From Neptunomonas phycophila (GTDB taxonomy: Bacteria > Pseudomonadota > Gammaproteobacteria > Pseudomonadales > Balneatricaceae): 64,000 nt of DNA. Location: assembly GCF_001922575.1 (NCBI RefSeq), contig NZ_MRCI01000001.1, forward strand, positions 2,232,001 to 2,296,000. The letters are read 5' to 3'. Position 1 is the stretch's first letter, and every line of letters begins with the position of its first letter. A model generated the notes under the pieces. That model was not told where the DNA came from, did not search any database, and was given only the letters and a program-made list of their open reading frames with translations. The position numbers and the translations under genes were made by a program. Shown here one piece after another: positions 63,946-64,000 of this stretch.

Positions 63946-64000
63946 GTTCCTTTCGCTGAGCTAAAACAACTGTTGCACAGATCAACGAAAAAAGTTGTTT

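Overview
The window looks like chromosomal DNA of a marine gammaproteobacterium close to the Oceanospirillales/Marinomonas-Neptunomonas type. The basis is a moderate GC content, the recR-ybaB-dnaX and rnd-ycgL-ycgN gene orders, a class I-sized S1 protein, a small 4.5S RNA, and several sensor and transport operons (TctCBA, SLC13, sigma-54 activators). Taxonomy is inferred from gene content only.

Layout. 1-14.6 kb is housekeeping: a SlyD-type isomerase cut by the window edge, a DUF1835 protein, an M18 aminopeptidase, an FKBP lipoprotein, the tail-specific protease Prc, ribosomal protein S1 with a structured leader, and a minus-strand block dnaX-ybaB-recR-rnd-ycgL-ycgN. dnaX carries a textbook -1 frameshift site predicted to give a 493-residue gamma form. 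15.4-20.7 kb holds a REC-GGDEF-EAL protein overlapping a BvgS-like hybrid kinase. 20.8-26.5 kb is a tripartite tricarboxylate transporter (tctCBA) diverging from a CitA/CitB-type two-component pair, with an 11-bp-arm inverted repeat between them. 26.6-32.4 kb has a DASH-type cryptochrome with a frameshifted DUF2256 partner, a monooxygenase, an MDR oxidoreductase with its LysR regulator, a Rho paralogue without an RNA-binding domain, and RsuA.

32.5-41.3 kb appears to be one sensing and catabolism unit: histidine kinase, sigma-54 activator and a periplasmic binding protein, followed by two matching 17-bp palindromes centred 32 bp apart, a -24/-12 promoter, and then a GabD-like dehydrogenase, an iron-type alcohol dehydrogenase and a permease. 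A plausible reading is sensing and oxidation of an external omega-hydroxy acid such as 4-hydroxybutyrate, but the substrate is not proven by sequence.

43.3-52.3 kb is an accessory region of lower GC: a MAPEG protein with a divergent TetR regulator, unknown genes, a transposase fragment, a two-gene Gabija-type anti-phage system (OLD/TOPRIM nuclease plus UvrD-like helicase), then two small genes each followed by an attC-like site, and an attI-like double core site. No integrase gene is present, so this resembles a small cluster of attC sites lacking an integrase. It ends at the 4.5S RNA gene.

52.5-64 kb returns to core-type genes: a LysR regulator, cytochrome b561 with YceI, peroxiredoxin, DUF3465, a J-domain protein, a periplasmic ATP-dependent ligase, an RND pump with its adaptor and divergent TetR regulator, a SpoIIAA-like protein whose ribosome binding site is buried in a 12-bp hairpin, DUF2947, and a small basic protein.
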